Origin: Chaunax sp. Z400
Lineage: Eukaryota > Chordata > Actinopteri > Lophiiformes > Chaunacidae
Direction: 5' to 3'
NCBI GenBank assembly: GCA_037577475.1
Contig: CM075188.1
Location: forward strand, 5,987,501 to 6,051,500
DNA length: 64,000 bases
Of the stretch, positions 25,223-38,708 are shown one piece after another. The notes under the pieces are model-generated. The model was not told where the DNA came from. It made no database searches and worked only from the letters and a program-made list of their open reading frames with translations. The position numbers and the translations under genes were made by a program. The stretch's first letter is position 1. Each line of letters starts with the position of its first letter.

Positions 25223-25777
25223 ATTTACAATGCCCGGCCTTTTGTGGCCAGAGTGTGTAGGCAGTTCCTGGATGACGAAGGCATTGATGCCACTGACTGG
25301 CCCTCCCGTTCCCCTGACCTAAATCCAACTGGGCACCTATGGGACATTATGTATCGGTGCATCCAACACCGCCAAGTACCGCCACAGACTGTCCAGGAGC
25401 TCACTGATGCCCTGATCCAGGTCTGGGAGGAGATCTCCCAGGACACCATCCGCCAACTCATCAGGAGCATGACCAGACGTTGTCAGGAGTGCATACAGGG
25501 GGCCATACAGACTACTGAGTCACATTATGAGTTTCCGTAATGAAATTCAAGCTAGTTCGATCAGCCTGTGATTTCAATTTTTTACAGCGATTTTAGGTGT
25601 GATTTTGAATCCAGCCCTCAATGGGTTGATGATTTTGGTTTCCATTGACCCTTGTGACGACATTTTGTTCTCAACAAATTATAAAATGTACATCAGTAAA
25701 GATTTTCAACTTGAATAATTCGTTCATCAAGATCTGATGTGGGATTTAAGTCTCCCCTTCATTTTTTGAGCAGTGTA
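25223..25777 (+). pseudogene. 5'-truncated Tc1-like transposase and right terminal repeat, unit 1
   Basis: From 25223 the + strand encodes RPFVARVCRQFLDDEGID, then DWPSRSPDLNPTGHLWD, the DDE-domain C-terminal signature of fish Tc1 transposases (usually DLNPIEHLWD; here the catalytic-region Ile-Glu is Thr-Gly). The frame ends at TAA 25538-25540 after about 105 codons. The element's right end is at 25766-25777 (TGAGCAGTGTA), the Tc1-type terminal sequence. The left end and the N-terminal two-thirds are missing, so it is inactive. The sequence just upstream (about 24970-25222) looks GC-richer and foreign, but I do not recognise it. Confidence 0.7.
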
Positions 25778-26600
25778 CATAATTTATAATATAATAAATA
25801 ACTAAACAAATAAACAAATGCCATTAAGGAGGTGCACAATATGACTGGGGGTGTGACCTAAAATGGTTAAAAATGTATTTTTCAGTTTTTGTCGACTAAA
25901 AAGACAGAAAGATTTTCTGGTACAAGGTCTGTTTATGTCTCTATACTTCTCTAATGTTTACATTTTTATTGTGTAATTTTAGATATTTAGAAAATTCTAC
26001 GTCTTCAGGCCTCTGAAAGCCATTGAAATGAAAGAAAGTGAAGATGAAACATCTCTTTGAATGAACTGCTTGTGACTCAGACAGTGCTACTTGTGACAAG
26101 GTCACGATTCGACATTGCTTTCCTTTGAAGGGTCACAAATAAAGGTTGGTAACTGCTGGTCCAGGTGATAACATCTGTGATCTACCTATTTGAGTAAAGT
26201 GTGTGCATGTGTGGTGTCATGTAAGATTCAGGCCCAGCAGCTTGGCTAGAATCTGTAGAGAAGCCTGCTGCATCCTGATAGCGTTATTTGTGTTTTACAA
26301 CAAGTTTCCTTGCTTGGTGGTCGTGTGAGTAAATGTGACTGGTTGTTGTTTGTCCTTGTGTCTTTGACAGTGACATTGATTTGGGCTATGTGATGTCTAT
26401 TTGTGATGCAGCACCTTGTCACAGTGTCATGGTGACATTATTCTAAGGCTGTTTAATTGTAAGATAGCACTGAAGGCCTAGTTGTAAACTACACAACTTG
26501 CTTTCTATAGAAATTATCATTTTAAAAAATAAAATTAGAGAAATTACAGACTTGAAAGCACTTGGGAGAGTGCAGACCTCCGCCAAGGCTGCTCAGTTTA
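25778..26600. other. Unit 1 tail, no gene
   Basis: AT-rich sequence without a gene. It ends in CAGACCTCCGCCAAGG, the reverse-complement terminus of the interspersed repeat, at the unit junction. Confidence 0.5.
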
Positions 26601-27460
26601 CCCATGTTGGCATTTCACTCCAAAGCAAAAGTCCCATGATGTAACCCTTTGAATTAAGTCATTAGAAAGTTTAACAGGAAAAATTAAAACAAAATCTTTC
26701 CAATTTACTAAAATCTTTATTTATTGTGGCTTTTAGTTGTTCTTATTTTCATCTTACATAAATAAACTGCAATGCCACAACAGGTAATTGACACTTGTAA
26801 CACTTTAAGAGTTGTTAGGAAGCCACACACACAGGCAGGAGAAAAGGAAGTATATTCAAACGGGGTAATGTTACCTCTGATCAAGAAAGATGCGGCTTTG
26901 ACCAAAACACACATGCACGCACCTACCTGATCACGCTGCACTCGTCCCCACACATGAAACTCCAAACCACACACATGCACGCACCTTCATGATCGCGCTG
27001 CAGTCATCCACACACATAAAACTCCAAACCACACACACAGACAGTAGAAAAGGAAGTATATTAAAACAGGATAATGTTTTGTTGAAATTCTTATGCTGTT
27101 ATATGAACATGAATCAATTAGATACATTTGTCAGGACGGAGACACTTTACATTACAAGTGTACATGTAAAAAATAAATTAAAAATTCCTGGATCCAGACA
27201 GTGATCCAGATCACCACCAAAATCTAATCATTTCTTCCTTGGGCCACTTCCGACATCTCCTGAAAATTTCATCAAAATCCGTTGGTTAGTTTTTCTTTTA
27301 TCCAATTCACAACAAACCAACAAAACAACAAACCAACAAACCAACAAACTACCAAACCAACAAACTAACAAACCAACCAATGCCGGCAAAAACATAACCT
27401 CCTCCCTTGGCGGAGGTCATAAAAAAGTTGAATATTTAAATCTTGTCTGGTGGTTAAACT

Positions 27461-27696
27461 TCAGAATTCAGATGTTCTGTATATTCGGTTGCCATGGCGA
27501 AGTCACTGTGATGTCACAGACACCAAGACTACACACATATCAGAGTGGATAAATATGTGCCATGGCGAAGTCACTGTGATGTCACAGACACCAAGACTAC
27601 ACTTCAGAATTCAGATGTCCTGTATATTCGGTTGCCATGGCGAAGTCCCTGTGATGTCACAGACACCAAGATTACACACATATCAGAGTGGATAAA
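27461..27696 (+). promoter_or_regulatory. Candidate promoter block of unit 2
   Basis: An apparently base-for-base copy of the three X-box-like/CRE-like modules at 20990-21225, at the same distance from the kinase ATG at 27788. Confidence 0.45.
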
Positions 27697-27787
27697 CACA
27701 CTGCAGCTTTTCTTTGCATAACAGTTAAAGTTTGACTAAACTGTGTCATCAAAGTTTGGATGAAATTTGCTGACTCTAAACGCCATA

Positions 27788-30035
27788 ATGATCAGAATAA
27801 ACCAGACTCAGGTTGGAAGCGACAACAACAACACTGCTAGCATAAATGATACTAGCAATGCTGAGCCCAGTGCAAAGCCAGTGGTGGTTCCCTCCATGGG
27901 CAAAAAGAGGAGGAGAACATCTAATGATGATGACAAGGGTCCTACAAAGAGGATGAGGTGTAGCGATGCGAGCTTAGATGAGCCCGTCACCCCTTCACCC
28001 ACCAACACTCAGACAATTAGCAACGTCTCAATTGAAGAGAGAATCTTTGAGATGTCCTCCTCAGCAAATACTAGCAGAGGTGAGCTGATAGTTGGAAACA
28101 AAATGACTCTTAGAACATTTTACATGTTAATACCAGGAATAAAATCAAGATGAGTTCAAACCTAAATAATGATAGATTTCAAGGTACAAATGTGATTAAA
28201 TGTTTTTGTGTTTTCAGCTGATTTCAAGAAGAAGTACCGTCAGCTCTCTATGATTGGTCAGGGATGCTTTGGCTGGGTATATCGTGGCCTGCGAAGACTT
28301 GACTGTTTTCCTGTAAGTATTCCAAACACATGTTCTCATGCATTATTTCATTCACTGAACCTAAGGAAGTACAAACCATAGACAGTATTAATACTCCTCT
28401 GATTGGAAAAAAAATTACCATTATACGAAAGCTTTTGAGAAAATGACCCTTAGTCATAATTAGTCCTTGATTTCATTGTCTTGTTATTCATTTCTAGTGT
28501 ATAGAAGTTGTTTGATTGTAATGTTTACTTATTGTGACTAAATTATTTGTATTTCTCTTGCAGGTGGCCATCAAGCACATCCCCATCGAGTCTGTGGAAT
28601 GGGAAAAAGTGGTGAGTAATTTGATCCAATTATGAACATCACCTGTATGAATTATTTCACTACTATACTGTGGATGAGTAAACACATGTTGCTCATATGT
28701 TAACTCTGTCTCCTAAAAAAGTCATTCAGTATTGGAATCAGCATGTAATTGACCACTTGGCATGTATTTGTTTTTCTTTAGACTTACAATGGCAAGGAGT
28801 TTTATATCATTCTGGAGGTTGCTCTCATGCTGAAAGCCGGAGGTCTTCCAGAATCAGTTGGAAAATTCCCTGCTGTGACCCTCATGGAGTGGTTCATACT
28901 GGACCAGGAGCTGATACTGGTCATTGAGAGACCACTGCGCGGCAGGGACCTCAGCACTTACCTTGATTTGCGCAGAGGATCCCTGACTGACCATGAGGCA
29001 AAGGTACAGACCCTGAAATGTGAAATGTGTCTCTGTGTGTTCCCCAGAAAAACAAATACTACTAGCCAGCTTACAATGATTGTTGCCTAGATCAGTTGTT
29101 AAAAGGACAAGTTCACACAGAACAGGTTACTGGTCTGAAAACCATGCCTATTTTGTGGAGAAGTGCTCATGAGCTTTTAGGGTGTAATGTGGGAACAAGA
29201 TGGACACCACAAAGAAGATGTGTTGTATTTTATTGCTCAAAGTGTTTTAACAAATGTTGATAGCTGTTTGAAAAATTCGTACTCACAATCTCTTCGTACT
29301 CTGTCTCTCTCAGCTGATCCTGAAACAGCTGGTGGACGCTGCAATCAGCATGCACTCTAAGGGTGTCTTCCACAAGGACCTGAAGCCAGACAACATCCTG
29401 GTTCAAATTGTCAGAGGTCAACCAAGAGTGCGTGTGATCGACTTTGGTATTGGCACTCTCTCAAGGGAAAGTCCTTTCCAGCGCTTCTCTGGTATGATAT
29501 CTGGCTTCTGCTCCTCACTCATTTGTCAATCTTTGAAATAACAACTTTCATGTTTAAACAAATCTTCCCTCTTCCTTCTAACCTCCATCTCTCTGTTGAT
29601 GTGTGAACTAGGTTCCCGTAAATTCTTCCCTCCAAAGTGGAAAAGTATGAAGACCTACCGGGACTGTCCCACCACTGTTTGGCAGCTGGGAGGAATCTTC
29701 TACTCACTGCTGAGAGGACATGGGCGTTTTAAAGACTACCTCCCCAACAAAAGAATTAAAATCACAATGCCCAAGATCAACAGTGCCCTGCCCACAGGTA
29801 AAGACATTATTGAAAGCATATATATTCATCAGATGTCTTGTTTTCAGTGGATCTCTGTAACTGCCCACTTCAACCACGGATCTCCTGATTTTTTCTCTCT
29901 TACTTTTCAGAAATTAAGTCTTTGCTGGATATGTGTCTGGACTTTTCACCATTGAAGCGAGCCACTCTGGGGGAGCTACAGCAACATCCTCTGCTCAGAC
30001 ATCTGAGGACTCCCCCAAAAGCCTCCTTCAACTAA
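27788..30035 (+). CDS. PIM-like serine/threonine protein kinase, copy 2 (7 exons, 381 aa)
   Basis: Exons 27788-28079, 28218-28312, 28564-28611, 28782-29003, 29314-29491, 29612-29797 and 29911-30035. The predicted protein looks identical to copy 1, with glycine loop, VAIK lysine, ERP hinge, HKD loop, DFG and PPKW all present. The only difference seen within the gene is in intron 2, which has eight rather than nine A's in the run near 28407. AATAAA follows the TAA by about 14 bp. The overlapping 26-codon upstream ORF is also present, starting at 27760. The copy is intact and expected to be functional if the family is. Confidence 0.85.
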
Positions 30036-31692
30036 ACCTTATATAAAAAAATAAAAGTAAAATAAAAAATCCAACATATTTCATCAACCAACATTTATGA
30101 ATATGTGAGCTTTAGTGTGGACCTGGACTATTGTCTAAATCCAGGATACCACTTTTGTATGTATGCTTGTTTTCTACGTAAATATTTGTATTTTATGAGA
30201 ATAAATATTTTCCAGTGCTATAATTGCTTTTTTGTGAACTATTTCCGGATTGCTGGAGTTTTAATGACAATGAGTGCTCTGAGTGCTTTCTAGTTTGTCT
30301 GTTAGCAGGATTACAGAAAATCTACTTGACAAAGTTTTATGAAACTTGGTGGAAGGGTTGGACATGTAACATCGCCTAGAAATTGTACAACAAATACATC
30401 TGTATACAAAATATCCTCCAATCCTTTAATGAGCTTAGAGTAGTGTATTGTTTTGGATATATGCTATGGAGAAGATGACCAACCAACCTTCTTAGTCACC
30501 TCATAATCAGCTTTGCATGGAAAAGTCAAAAAAATAAAATTTGTATAAAACTCTCACTTTTAAAAGGCACAACTATTTATAATGGTTCATTTATGTGTAA
30601 ACTTAAGTGAAGCTAGAATGTATAGTTTGTGAAATATGGTCCAGACAAGATGACCAACCATAGAACTACCTTAAAAACTACATTTCCATTGAAATCACAA
30701 AAACATAAAATTTGTACAAAATTAAAAATGTCGAAAGGTAGAACTACTTATCATGGTTAATATACAGTATGTCTAAAGTTTGGTAAAGCTAGCATGTATG
30801 GTGTATGTACTCAGGAAAAAAAAAAGATTACGGACACACTGATCACTATATCCCTGTCATTTTTATGTTATGGGGATAATTAGAGAATCTTAAATACATT
30901 CTTACAATGTTGATTAAACCACTCAGTGAATCTTGGGGAAAGAAACGTACTAGAACTTGATAGCAATGCTTGGTCGGATTATTTATTTTTCATTCATTTA
31001 TTTATTTGAAAAATGGACACAAGGAACAGAGAAGACTGTAAAAGGTTCCAAATGTGATTTCCAGTAACAAGTCTGTGATAATCAAGGCTGATCATGTGAT
31101 GATCTGAGAGCAGTAGTAAAGGCAATAGATTACAGATCTGTACTCCATCTTTGGTTTTATGAATCCAGGTACAACTACATTCCTGAAGCATACATCTGGG
31201 AATGTAATTATACTCTATTACACATATTTCTTCTCAGTATGAGACAAGTGTTTCATACAAAGTTGAGTACAGAATGTAATGCTAACCGCAAACATGATCA
31301 TCTCAGAGGATGACGGATTTGTTCCTCTCACCATCACAAGTCTACGTTCCTTTATGAAACCTATGGGGAGATGTTGTTGATGGTCCGTCATGCATCTTCT
31401 ACTTGTTGAGTCTGGTTCCTGACTGAGATGTGGCGTCTGGCTGATGCAGCCTGGCCGTGCCTCCCCTCGGCCTCTGGTTCTGAATCACTTAGCTCCAGGT
31501 CAGGACAGTATCCGTCACTGTCCTGGTACGATCTTGCACTTTTTACTTTGTGTTCAGACACGGGTTAAGCCCACAGTCTCTCCTTGGCTGAGCCCTCTCG
31601 GGACAGTTTGTCAGAGGCCCGCAGGTCCGCTGTGGTCCGTACCAGGTTAATATTTGCCTCTTTGAAGGACCTGCCGAAGTGTTCCATGGCAG

Positions 31693-32247
31693 ATTTACAA
31701 TGCCCGGCCTTTTGTGGCCAGAGTGTGTAGGCAGTTCCTGGATGACGAAGGCATTGATGCCACTGACTGGCCCTCCCGTTCCCCTGACCTAAATCCAACT
31801 GGGCACCTATGGGACATTATGTATCGGTGCATCCAACACCGCCAAGTACCGCCACAGACTGTCCAGGAGCTCACTGATGCCCTGATCCAGGTCTGGGAGG
31901 AGATCTCCCAGGACACCATCCGCCAACTCATCAGGAGCATGACCAGACGTTGTCAGGAGTGCATACAGGGGGCCATACAGACTACTGAGTCACATTATGA
32001 GTTTCCGTAATGAAATTCAAGCTAGTTCGATCAGCCTGTGATTTCAATTTTTTACAGCGATTTTAGGTGTGATTTTGAATCCAGCCCTCAATGGGTTGAT
32101 GATTTTGGTTTCCATTGACCCTTGTGACGACATTTTGTTCTCAACAAATTATAAAATGTACATCAGTAAAGATTTTCAACTTGAATAATTCGTTCATCAA
32201 GATCTGATGTGGGATTTAAGTCTCCCCTTCATTTTTTGAGCAGTGTA
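31693..32247 (+). pseudogene. 5'-truncated Tc1-like transposase and right terminal repeat, unit 2
   Basis: The same truncated DDE fragment and TGAGCAGTGTA end as in unit 1, with the same left breakpoint. It was therefore inserted and truncated before the array expanded. Confidence 0.7.
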
Positions 32248-33922
32248 CATAATTTATAATATAATAAATAACTAAACAAATAAACAAATGCCATTAAGTA
32301 GGTGCACAATATGACTGGGGGTGTGACCTAAAATGGTTAAAAATGTATTTTTCAGTTTTTGTCGACTAAAAAGACAGAAAGATTTTCTGGTACAAGGTCT
32401 GTTTATGTCTCTATACTTCTCTAATGTTTACATTTTTATTGTGTAATTTTAGATATTTAGAAAATTCTACGTCTTCAGGCCTCTGAAAGCCATTGAAATG
32501 AAAGAAAGTGAAGATGAAACATCTCTTTGAATGAACTGCTTGTGACTCAGACAGTGCTACTTGTGACAAGGTCACGATTCGACATTGCTTTCCTTTGAAG
32601 GGTCACAAATAAAGGTTGGTAACTGCTGGTCCAGGTGATAACATCTGTGATCTACCTATTTGAGTAAAGTGTGTGCATGTGTGGTGTCATGTAAGATTCA
32701 GGCCCAGCAGCTTGGCTAGAATCTGTAGAGAAGCCTGCTGCATCCTGATAGCGTTATTTGTGTTTTACAACAAGTTTCCTTGCTTGGTGGTCGTGTGAGT
32801 AAATGTGACTGGTTGTTGTTTGTCCTTGTGTCTTTGACAGTGACATTGATTTGGGCTATATGATGTCTATTTGTGATGCAGCACCTTGTCACAGTGTCAT
32901 GGTGACATTATTCTAAGGCTGTTTAATTGTAAGATAGCACTGAAGGCCTAGTTGTAAACTACACAACTTGCTTTCTATAGAAATTATCATTTTAAAAAAT
33001 AAAATTAGAGAAATTACAGACTTGAAAGCACTTGGGAGAGTGCAGACCTCCGCCAAGGCTGCTCAGTTTACCCATGTTGGCATTTCACTCCAAAGCAAAA
33101 GTCCCATGATGTAACCCTTTGAATTAAGTCATTAGAAAGTTTAACAGGAAAAATTAAAACAAAATCTTTCCAATTTACTAAAATCTTTATTTATTGTGGC
33201 TTTTAGTTGTTCTTATTTTCATCTTACATAAATAAACTGCAATGCCACAACAGGTAATTGACACTTGTAACACTTTAAGAGTTGTTAGGAAGCCACACAC
33301 ACAGGCAGGAGAAAAGGAAGTATATTCAAACGGGGTAATGTTACCTCTGATCAAGAAAGATGCGGCTTTGACCAAAACACACATGCACGCACCTACCTGA
33401 TCACGCTGCACTCGTCCCCACACATAAAACTCCAAACCACACACATGCACGCACCTTCATGATCGCGCTGCAGTCATCCACACACATAAAACTCCAAACC
33501 ACACACACAGACAGTAGAAAAGGAAGTATATTAAAACAGGATAATGTTTTGTTGAAATTCTTATGCTGTTATATGAACATGAATCAATTAGATACATTTG
33601 TCAGGACGGAGACACTTTACATTACAAGTGTACATGTAAAAAATAAATTAAAAATTCCTGGATCCAGACAGTGATCCAGATCACCACCAAAATCTAATCA
33701 TTTCTTCCTTGGGCCACTTCCGACATCTCCTGAAAATTTCATCAAAATCCGTTGGTTAGTTTTTCTTTTATCCAATTCACAACAAACCAACAAAACAACA
33801 AACCAACAAACTACCAAACCAACAAACTAACAAACCAACCAATGCCGGCAAAAACATAACCTCCTCCTTTGGCGGAGGTCATAAAAAAGTTGAATATTTA
33901 AATCTTGTCTGGTGGTTAAACT

Positions 33923-34158
33923 TCAGAATTCAGATGTTCTGTATATTCGGTTGCCATGGCGAAGTCACTGTGATGTCACAGACACCAAGACTACACACAT
34001 ATCAGAGTGGATAAATATGTGCCATGGCGAAGTCACTGTGATGTCACAGACACCAAGACTACACTTCAGAATTCAGATGTCCTGTATATTCGGTTGCCAT
34101 GGCGAAGTCCCTGTGATGTCACAGACACCAAGATTACACACATATCAGAGTGGATAAA
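33923..34158 (+). promoter_or_regulatory. Candidate promoter block of unit 3
   Basis: The three-module block is unchanged although the gene downstream is frameshifted. It lies at the same distance from the ATG at 34250. Confidence 0.45.
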
Positions 34159-34249
34159 CACACTGCAGCTTTTCTTTGCATAACAGTTAAAGTTTGACTA
34201 AACTGTGTCATCAAAGTTTGGATGAAATTTGCTGACTCTAAACGCCATA

Positions 34250-36496
34250 ATGATCAGAATAAACCAGACTCAGGTTGGAAGCGACAACAACAACACTGCT
34301 AGCATAAATGATACTAGCAATGCTGAGCCCAGTGCAAAGCCAGTGGTGGTTCCCTCCATGGGCAAAAAGAGGAGGAGAACATCTAATGATGATGACAAGG
34401 GTCCTACAAAGAGGATGAGGTGTAGCGATGCGAGCTTAGATGAGCCCGTCACCCCTTCACCCACCAACACTCAGACAATTAGCAACGTCTCAATTGAAGA
34501 GAGAATCTTTGAGATGTCCTCCTCAGCAAATACTAGCAGAGGTGAGCTGATAGTTGGAAACAAAATGACTCTTAGAACATTTTACATGTTAATACCAGGA
34601 ATAAAATCAAGATGAGTTCAAACCTAAATAATGATAGATTTCAAGGTACAAATGTGATTAAATGTTTTTGTGTTTTCAGCTGATTTCAAGAAGAAGTACC
34701 GTCAGCTCTCTATGATTGGTCAGGGATGCTTTGGCTGGGTATATCGTGGCCTGCGAAGACTTGACTGTTTTCCTGTAAGTATTCCAAACACATGTTCTCA
34801 TGCATTATTTCATTCACTGAACCTAAGGAAGTACAAACCATAGACAGTATTAATACTCCTCTGATTGGAAAAAAAATTACCATTATACGAAAGCTTTTGA
34901 GAAAATGACCCTTAGTCATAATTAGTCCTTGATTTCATTGTCTTGTTATTCATTTCTAGTGTATAGAAGTTGTTTGATTGTAATGTTTACTTATTGTGAC
35001 TAAATTATTTGTATTTCTCTTGCAGGTGGCCATCAAGCACATCCCCATCGAGTCTGTGGAATGGGAAAAAGTGGTGAGTAATTTGATCCAATTATGAACA
35101 TCACCTGTATGAATTATTTCACTACTATACTGTGGATGAGTAAACACATGTTGCTCATATGTTAACTCTGTCTCCTAAAAAAGTCATTCAGTATTGGAAT
35201 CAGCATGTAATTGACCACTTGGCATGTATTTGTTTTTCTTTAGACTTACAATGGCAAGGAGTTTTATATCATTCTGGAGGTTGCTCTCATGCTGAAAGCC
35301 GGAGGTCTTCCAGAATCAGTTGGAAAATTCCCTGCTGTGACCCTCATGGAGTGGTTCATACTGGACCAGGAGCTGATACTGGTCATTAGAGACCACTGCG
35401 CGGCAGGGACCTCAGCACTTACCTTGATTTGCGCAGAGGATCCCTGACTGACCATGAGGCAAAGGTACAGACCCTGAAATGTGAAATGTGTCTCTGTGTG
35501 TTCCCCAGAAAAACAAATACTACTAGCCAGCTTACAATGATTGTTGCCTAGATCAGTTGTTAAAAGGACAAGTTCACACAGAACAGGTTACTGGTCTGAA
35601 AACCATGCCTATTTTGTGGAGAAGTGCTCATGAGCTTTTAGGGTGTAATGTGGGAACAAGATGGACACCACAAAGAAGATGTGTTGTATTTTATTGCTCA
35701 AAGTGTTTTAACAAATGTTGATAGCTGTTTGAAAAATTCGTACTCACAATCTCTTCGTACTCTGTCTCTCTCAGCTGATCCTGAAACAGCTGGTGGACGC
35801 TGCAATCAGCATGCACTCTAAGGGTGTCTTCCACAAGGACCTGAAGCCAGACAACATCCTGGTTCAAATTGTCAGAGGTCAACCAAGAGTGCGTGTGATC
35901 GACTTTGGTATTGGCACTCTCTCAAGGGAAAGTCCTTTCCAGCGCTTCTCTGGTATGATATCTGGCTTCTGCTCCTCACTCATTTGTCAATCTTTGAAAT
36001 AACAACTTTCATGTTTAAACAAATCTTCCCTCTTCCTTCTAACCTCCATCTCTCTGTTGATGTGTGAACTAGGTTCCCGTAAATTCTTCCCTCCAAAGTG
36101 GAAAAGTATGAAGACCTACCGGGACTGTCCCACCACTGTTTGGCAGCTGGGAGGAATCTTCTACTCACTGCTGAGAGGACATGGGCGTTTTAAAGACTAC
36201 CTCCCCAACAAAAGAATTAAAATCACAATGCCCAAGATCAACAGTGCCCTGCCCACAGGTAAAGACATTATTGAAAGCATATATATTCATCAGATGTCTT
36301 GTTTTCAGTGGATCTCTGTAACTGCCCACTTCAACCACGGATCTCCTGATTTTTTCTCTCTTACTTTTCAGAAATTAAGTCTTTGCTGGATATGTGTCTG
36401 GACTTTTCACCATTGAAGCGAGCCACTCTGGGGGAGCTACAGCAACATCCTCTGCTCAGACATCTGAGGACTCCCCCAAAAGCCTCCTTCAACTAA
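34250..36496 (+). pseudogene. PIM-like kinase copy 3, frameshifted in exon 4
   Basis: Exons 34250-34541, 34680-34774, 35026-35073, 35244-35464, 35775-35952, 36073-36258 and 36372-36496 all keep their splice sites. In exon 4 one G is missing after ATT at 35385-35387 (GTCATTAGAG in place of GTCATTGAGAG), so exon 4 is 221 rather than 222 nt. The frame shifts after Ile193, runs 19 foreign residues and stops at TGA 35445-35447. The predicted product is 212 aa with only the N-lobe, lacking the hinge, catalytic loop and DFG. All downstream exons remain undamaged, so the lesion is very young or is a base-calling error. A truncated transcript would be a nonsense-mediated decay candidate. Confidence 0.75.
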
Positions 36497-38153
36497 ACCT
36501 TATATAAAAAAATAAAAGTAAAATAAAAAATCCAACATATTTCATCAACCAACATTTATGAATATGTGAGCTTTAGTGTGGACCTGGACTATTGTCTAAA
36601 TCCAGGATACCACTTTTGTATGTATGCTTGTTTTCTACGTAAATATTTGTATTTTATGAGAATAAATATTTTCCAGTGCTATAATTGCTTTTTTGTGAAC
36701 TATTTCCGGATTGCTGGAGTTTTAATGACAATGAGTGCTCTGAGTGCTTTCTAGTTTGTCTGTTAGCAGGATTACAGAAAATCTACTTGACAAAGTTTTA
36801 TGAAACTTGGTGGAAGGGTTGGACATGTAACATCGCCTAGAAATTGTACAACAAATACATCTGTATACAAAATATCCTCCAATCCTTTAATGAGCTTAGA
36901 GTAGTGTATTGTTTTGGATATATGCTATGGAGAAGATGACCAACCAACCTTCTTAGTCACCTCATAATCAGCTTTGCATGGAAAAGTCAAAAAAATAAAA
37001 TTTGTATAAAACTCTCACTTTTAAAAGGCACAACTATTTATAATGGTTCATTTATGTGTAAACTTAAGTGAAGCTAGAATGTATAGTTTGTGAAATATGG
37101 TCCAGACAAGATGACCAACCATAGAACTACCTTAAAAACTACATTTCCATTGAAATCACAAAAACATAAAATTTGTACAAAATTAAAAATGTCGAAAGGT
37201 AGAACTACTTATCATGGTTAATATACAGTATGTCTAAAGTTTGGTAAAGCTAGCATGTATGGTGTATGTACTCAGGAAAAAAAAAAGATTACGGACACAC
37301 TGATCACTATATCCCTGTCATTTTTATGTTATGGGGATAATTAGAGAATCTTAAATACATTCTTACAATGTTGATTAAACCACTCAGTGAATCTTGGGGA
37401 AAGAAACGTACTAGAACTTGATAGCAATGCTTGGTCGGATTATTTATTTTTCATTCATTTATTTATTTGAAAAATGGACACAAGGAACAGAGAAGACTGT
37501 AAAAGGTTCCAAATGTGATTTCCAGTAACAAGTCTGTGATAATCAAGGCTGATCATGTGATGATCTGAGAGCAGTAGTAAAGGCAATAGATTACAGATCT
37601 GTACTCCATCTTTGGTTTTATGAATCCAGGTACAACTACATTCCTGAAGCATACATCTGGGAATGTAATTATACTCTATTACACATATTTCTTCTCAGTA
37701 TGAGACAAGTGTTTCATACAAAGTTGAGTACAGAATGTAATGCTAACCGCAAACATGATCATCTCAGAGGATGACGGATTTGTTCCTCTCACCATCACAA
37801 GTCTACGTTCCTTTATGAAACCTATGGGGAGATGTTGTTGATGGTCCGTCATGCATCTTCTACTTGTTGAGTCTGGTTCCTGACTGAGATGTGGCGTCTG
37901 GCTGATGCAGCCTGGCCGTGCCTCCCCTCGGCCTCTGGTTCTGAATCACTTAGCTCCAGGTCAGGACAGTATCCGTCACTGTCCTGGTACGATCTTGCAC
38001 TTTTTACTTTGTGTTCAGACACGGGTTAAGCCCACTGTCTCTCCTTGGCTGAGCCCTCTCGGGACAGTTTGTCAGAGGCCCGCAGGTCCGCTGTGGTCCG
38101 TACCAGGTTAATATTTGCCTCTTTGAAGGACCTGCCGAAGTGTTCCATGGCAG

Positions 38154-38708
38154 ATTTACAATGCCCGGCCTTTTGTGGCCAGAGTGTGTAGGCAGTTCCT
38201 GGATGACGAAGGCATTGATGCCACTGACTGGCCCTCCCGTTCCCCTGACCTAAATCCAACTGGGCACCTATGGGACATTATGTATCGGTGCATCCAACAC
38301 CGCCAAGTACCGCCACAGACTGTCCAGGAGCTCACTGATGCCCTGATCCAGGTCTGGGAGGAGATCTCCCAGGACACCATCCGCCAACTCATCAGGAGCA
38401 TGACCAGACGTTGTCAGGAGTGCATACAGGGGGCCATACAGACTACTGAGTCACATTATGAGTTTCCGTAATGAAATTCAAGCTAGTTCGATCAGCCTGT
38501 GATTTCAATTTTTTACAGCGATTTTAGGTGTGATTTTGAATCCAGCCCTCAATGGGTTGATGATTTTGGTTTCCATTGACCCTTGTGACGACATTTTGTT
38601 CTCAACAAATTATAAAATGTACATCAGTAAAGATTTTCAACTTGAATAATTCGTTCATCAAGATCTGATGTGGGATTTAAGTCTCCCCTTCATTTTTTGA
38701 GCAGTGTA
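38154..38708 (+). pseudogene. 5'-truncated Tc1-like transposase and right terminal repeat, unit 3
   Basis: The same fragment with the same breakpoint as in units 1 and 2. Confidence 0.7.

Larger units (their letters stand above)
20138..26600 (+). repeat. Tandem array unit 1 (6463 bp)
   Basis: This is the first of five head-to-tail units. It starts at CCCATGTTGGCATTTCACTC, a start shared by all units, and contains, in order: a CACA-rich segment with a 62-bp duplication (20447-20570), an interspersed repeat ending in GGCGGAGGTCAT (20717-20948), the X-box/CRE-like block, the kinase gene, a 175-bp imperfect duplication, a Tc1 fragment, and a terminal CAGACCTCCGCCAAGG word (26573-26588), which is the reverse complement of the same repeat's terminus. 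Unit 1 has private variants, such as nine A's in intron 2 where other units have eight, and GGAGG instead of GTAGG near 25830. Confidence 0.95.
26601..33070 (+). repeat. Tandem array unit 2 (6470 bp)
   Basis: The same order of parts as unit 1. Distinguishing bases: an extra CCAACAAA in the repeat tail near 27335, CCTCCCTTGG rather than CCTCCTTTGG near 27400 (both shared with unit 5), and a private G at 26957 (ACACATGAAACTCC). Otherwise it differs from unit 1 by only about ten scattered bases over 6.46 kb by eye. Confidence 0.95.

Noticed and set aside
25244..25540. A functional 98-residue protein gene in units 1-4
   Set aside because: It is the C-terminal remnant of a Tc1 transposase with a changed DLNP(IE) motif and no N-terminal half.
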